From positions 1 to 5,443 of the forward strand of contig JABFXT010000322.1 of the NCBI GenBank assembly GCA_013361595.1: a stretch of DNA of 5,443 bases, written 5' to 3'. The notes beneath the pieces are model-generated. The model made no database searches and was not told the origin of the DNA. It saw nothing but the letters and a program-made list of their open reading frames with translations. The position numbers and the translations under genes are program-made. This document shows, piece after piece, positions 5,423-5,443 of this stretch (within the stretch, counting starts at the first letter, position 1; each line of letters begins with the position of its first letter). Source of the DNA: Nocardia sp. Its GTDB lineage: Bacteria > Actinomycetota > Actinomycetes > Mycobacteriales > Mycobacteriaceae.

Positions 5423-5443
5423 CGCCGGGCCCGGCTCGCGCGC

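Overview
The window is GC-rich. Its coding frames show the strong third-position G/C bias of high-GC Actinomycetota, and it uses GTG/TTG starts. The gene families (a Rv3049c-like flavin monooxygenase, a FadE-type acyl-CoA dehydrogenase, and a five-helix molybdo-oxidoreductase) fit a mycolic-acid actinomycete. Nocardia or a close relative is my best guess, made from protein style and not from any database search.

Layout. Two genes run rightward. 1-1074 is the C-terminal part of a Baeyer-Villiger/flavin-containing monooxygenase cut by the left edge. After a 100-bp gap holding a strong GC hairpin comes a ZapE/AFG1-type ATPase (1175-2254) with a near-perfect ribosome binding site. Three genes run leftward and converge on it. 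An acyl-CoA dehydrogenase (4076-5422, 5' end near or beyond the right edge) comes first. A 150-bp gap with inverted repeats follows. Then comes a two-gene operon joined by an ATGA stop/start overlap: a membrane-anchored sulfite-oxidase-fold molybdopterin oxidoreductase (2807-3925) and a four-helix small membrane protein of unknown function (2382-2810).

The 127-bp convergent gap (2255-2381) has no recognisable terminator. It does carry a protein-like reading frame on the minus strand (from GTG 2370) with clean actinobacterial codon-position bias, and this frame runs on antisense into the zapE 3' end. It may be an unannotated small gene or a gene remnant, and it is the least explained part of the window.

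Functionally the window mixes oxidative lipid/ketone catabolism (monooxygenase, acyl-CoA dehydrogenase) with envelope redox chemistry (molybdo-oxidoreductase plus membrane partner) and an AAA+ ATPase. Only the ATGA-linked pair is clearly one functional unit. No RNA gene, CRISPR array, insertion sequence, attachment site or phage-type gene was seen. The window looks mostly like ordinary chromosome, with a few details worth checking.
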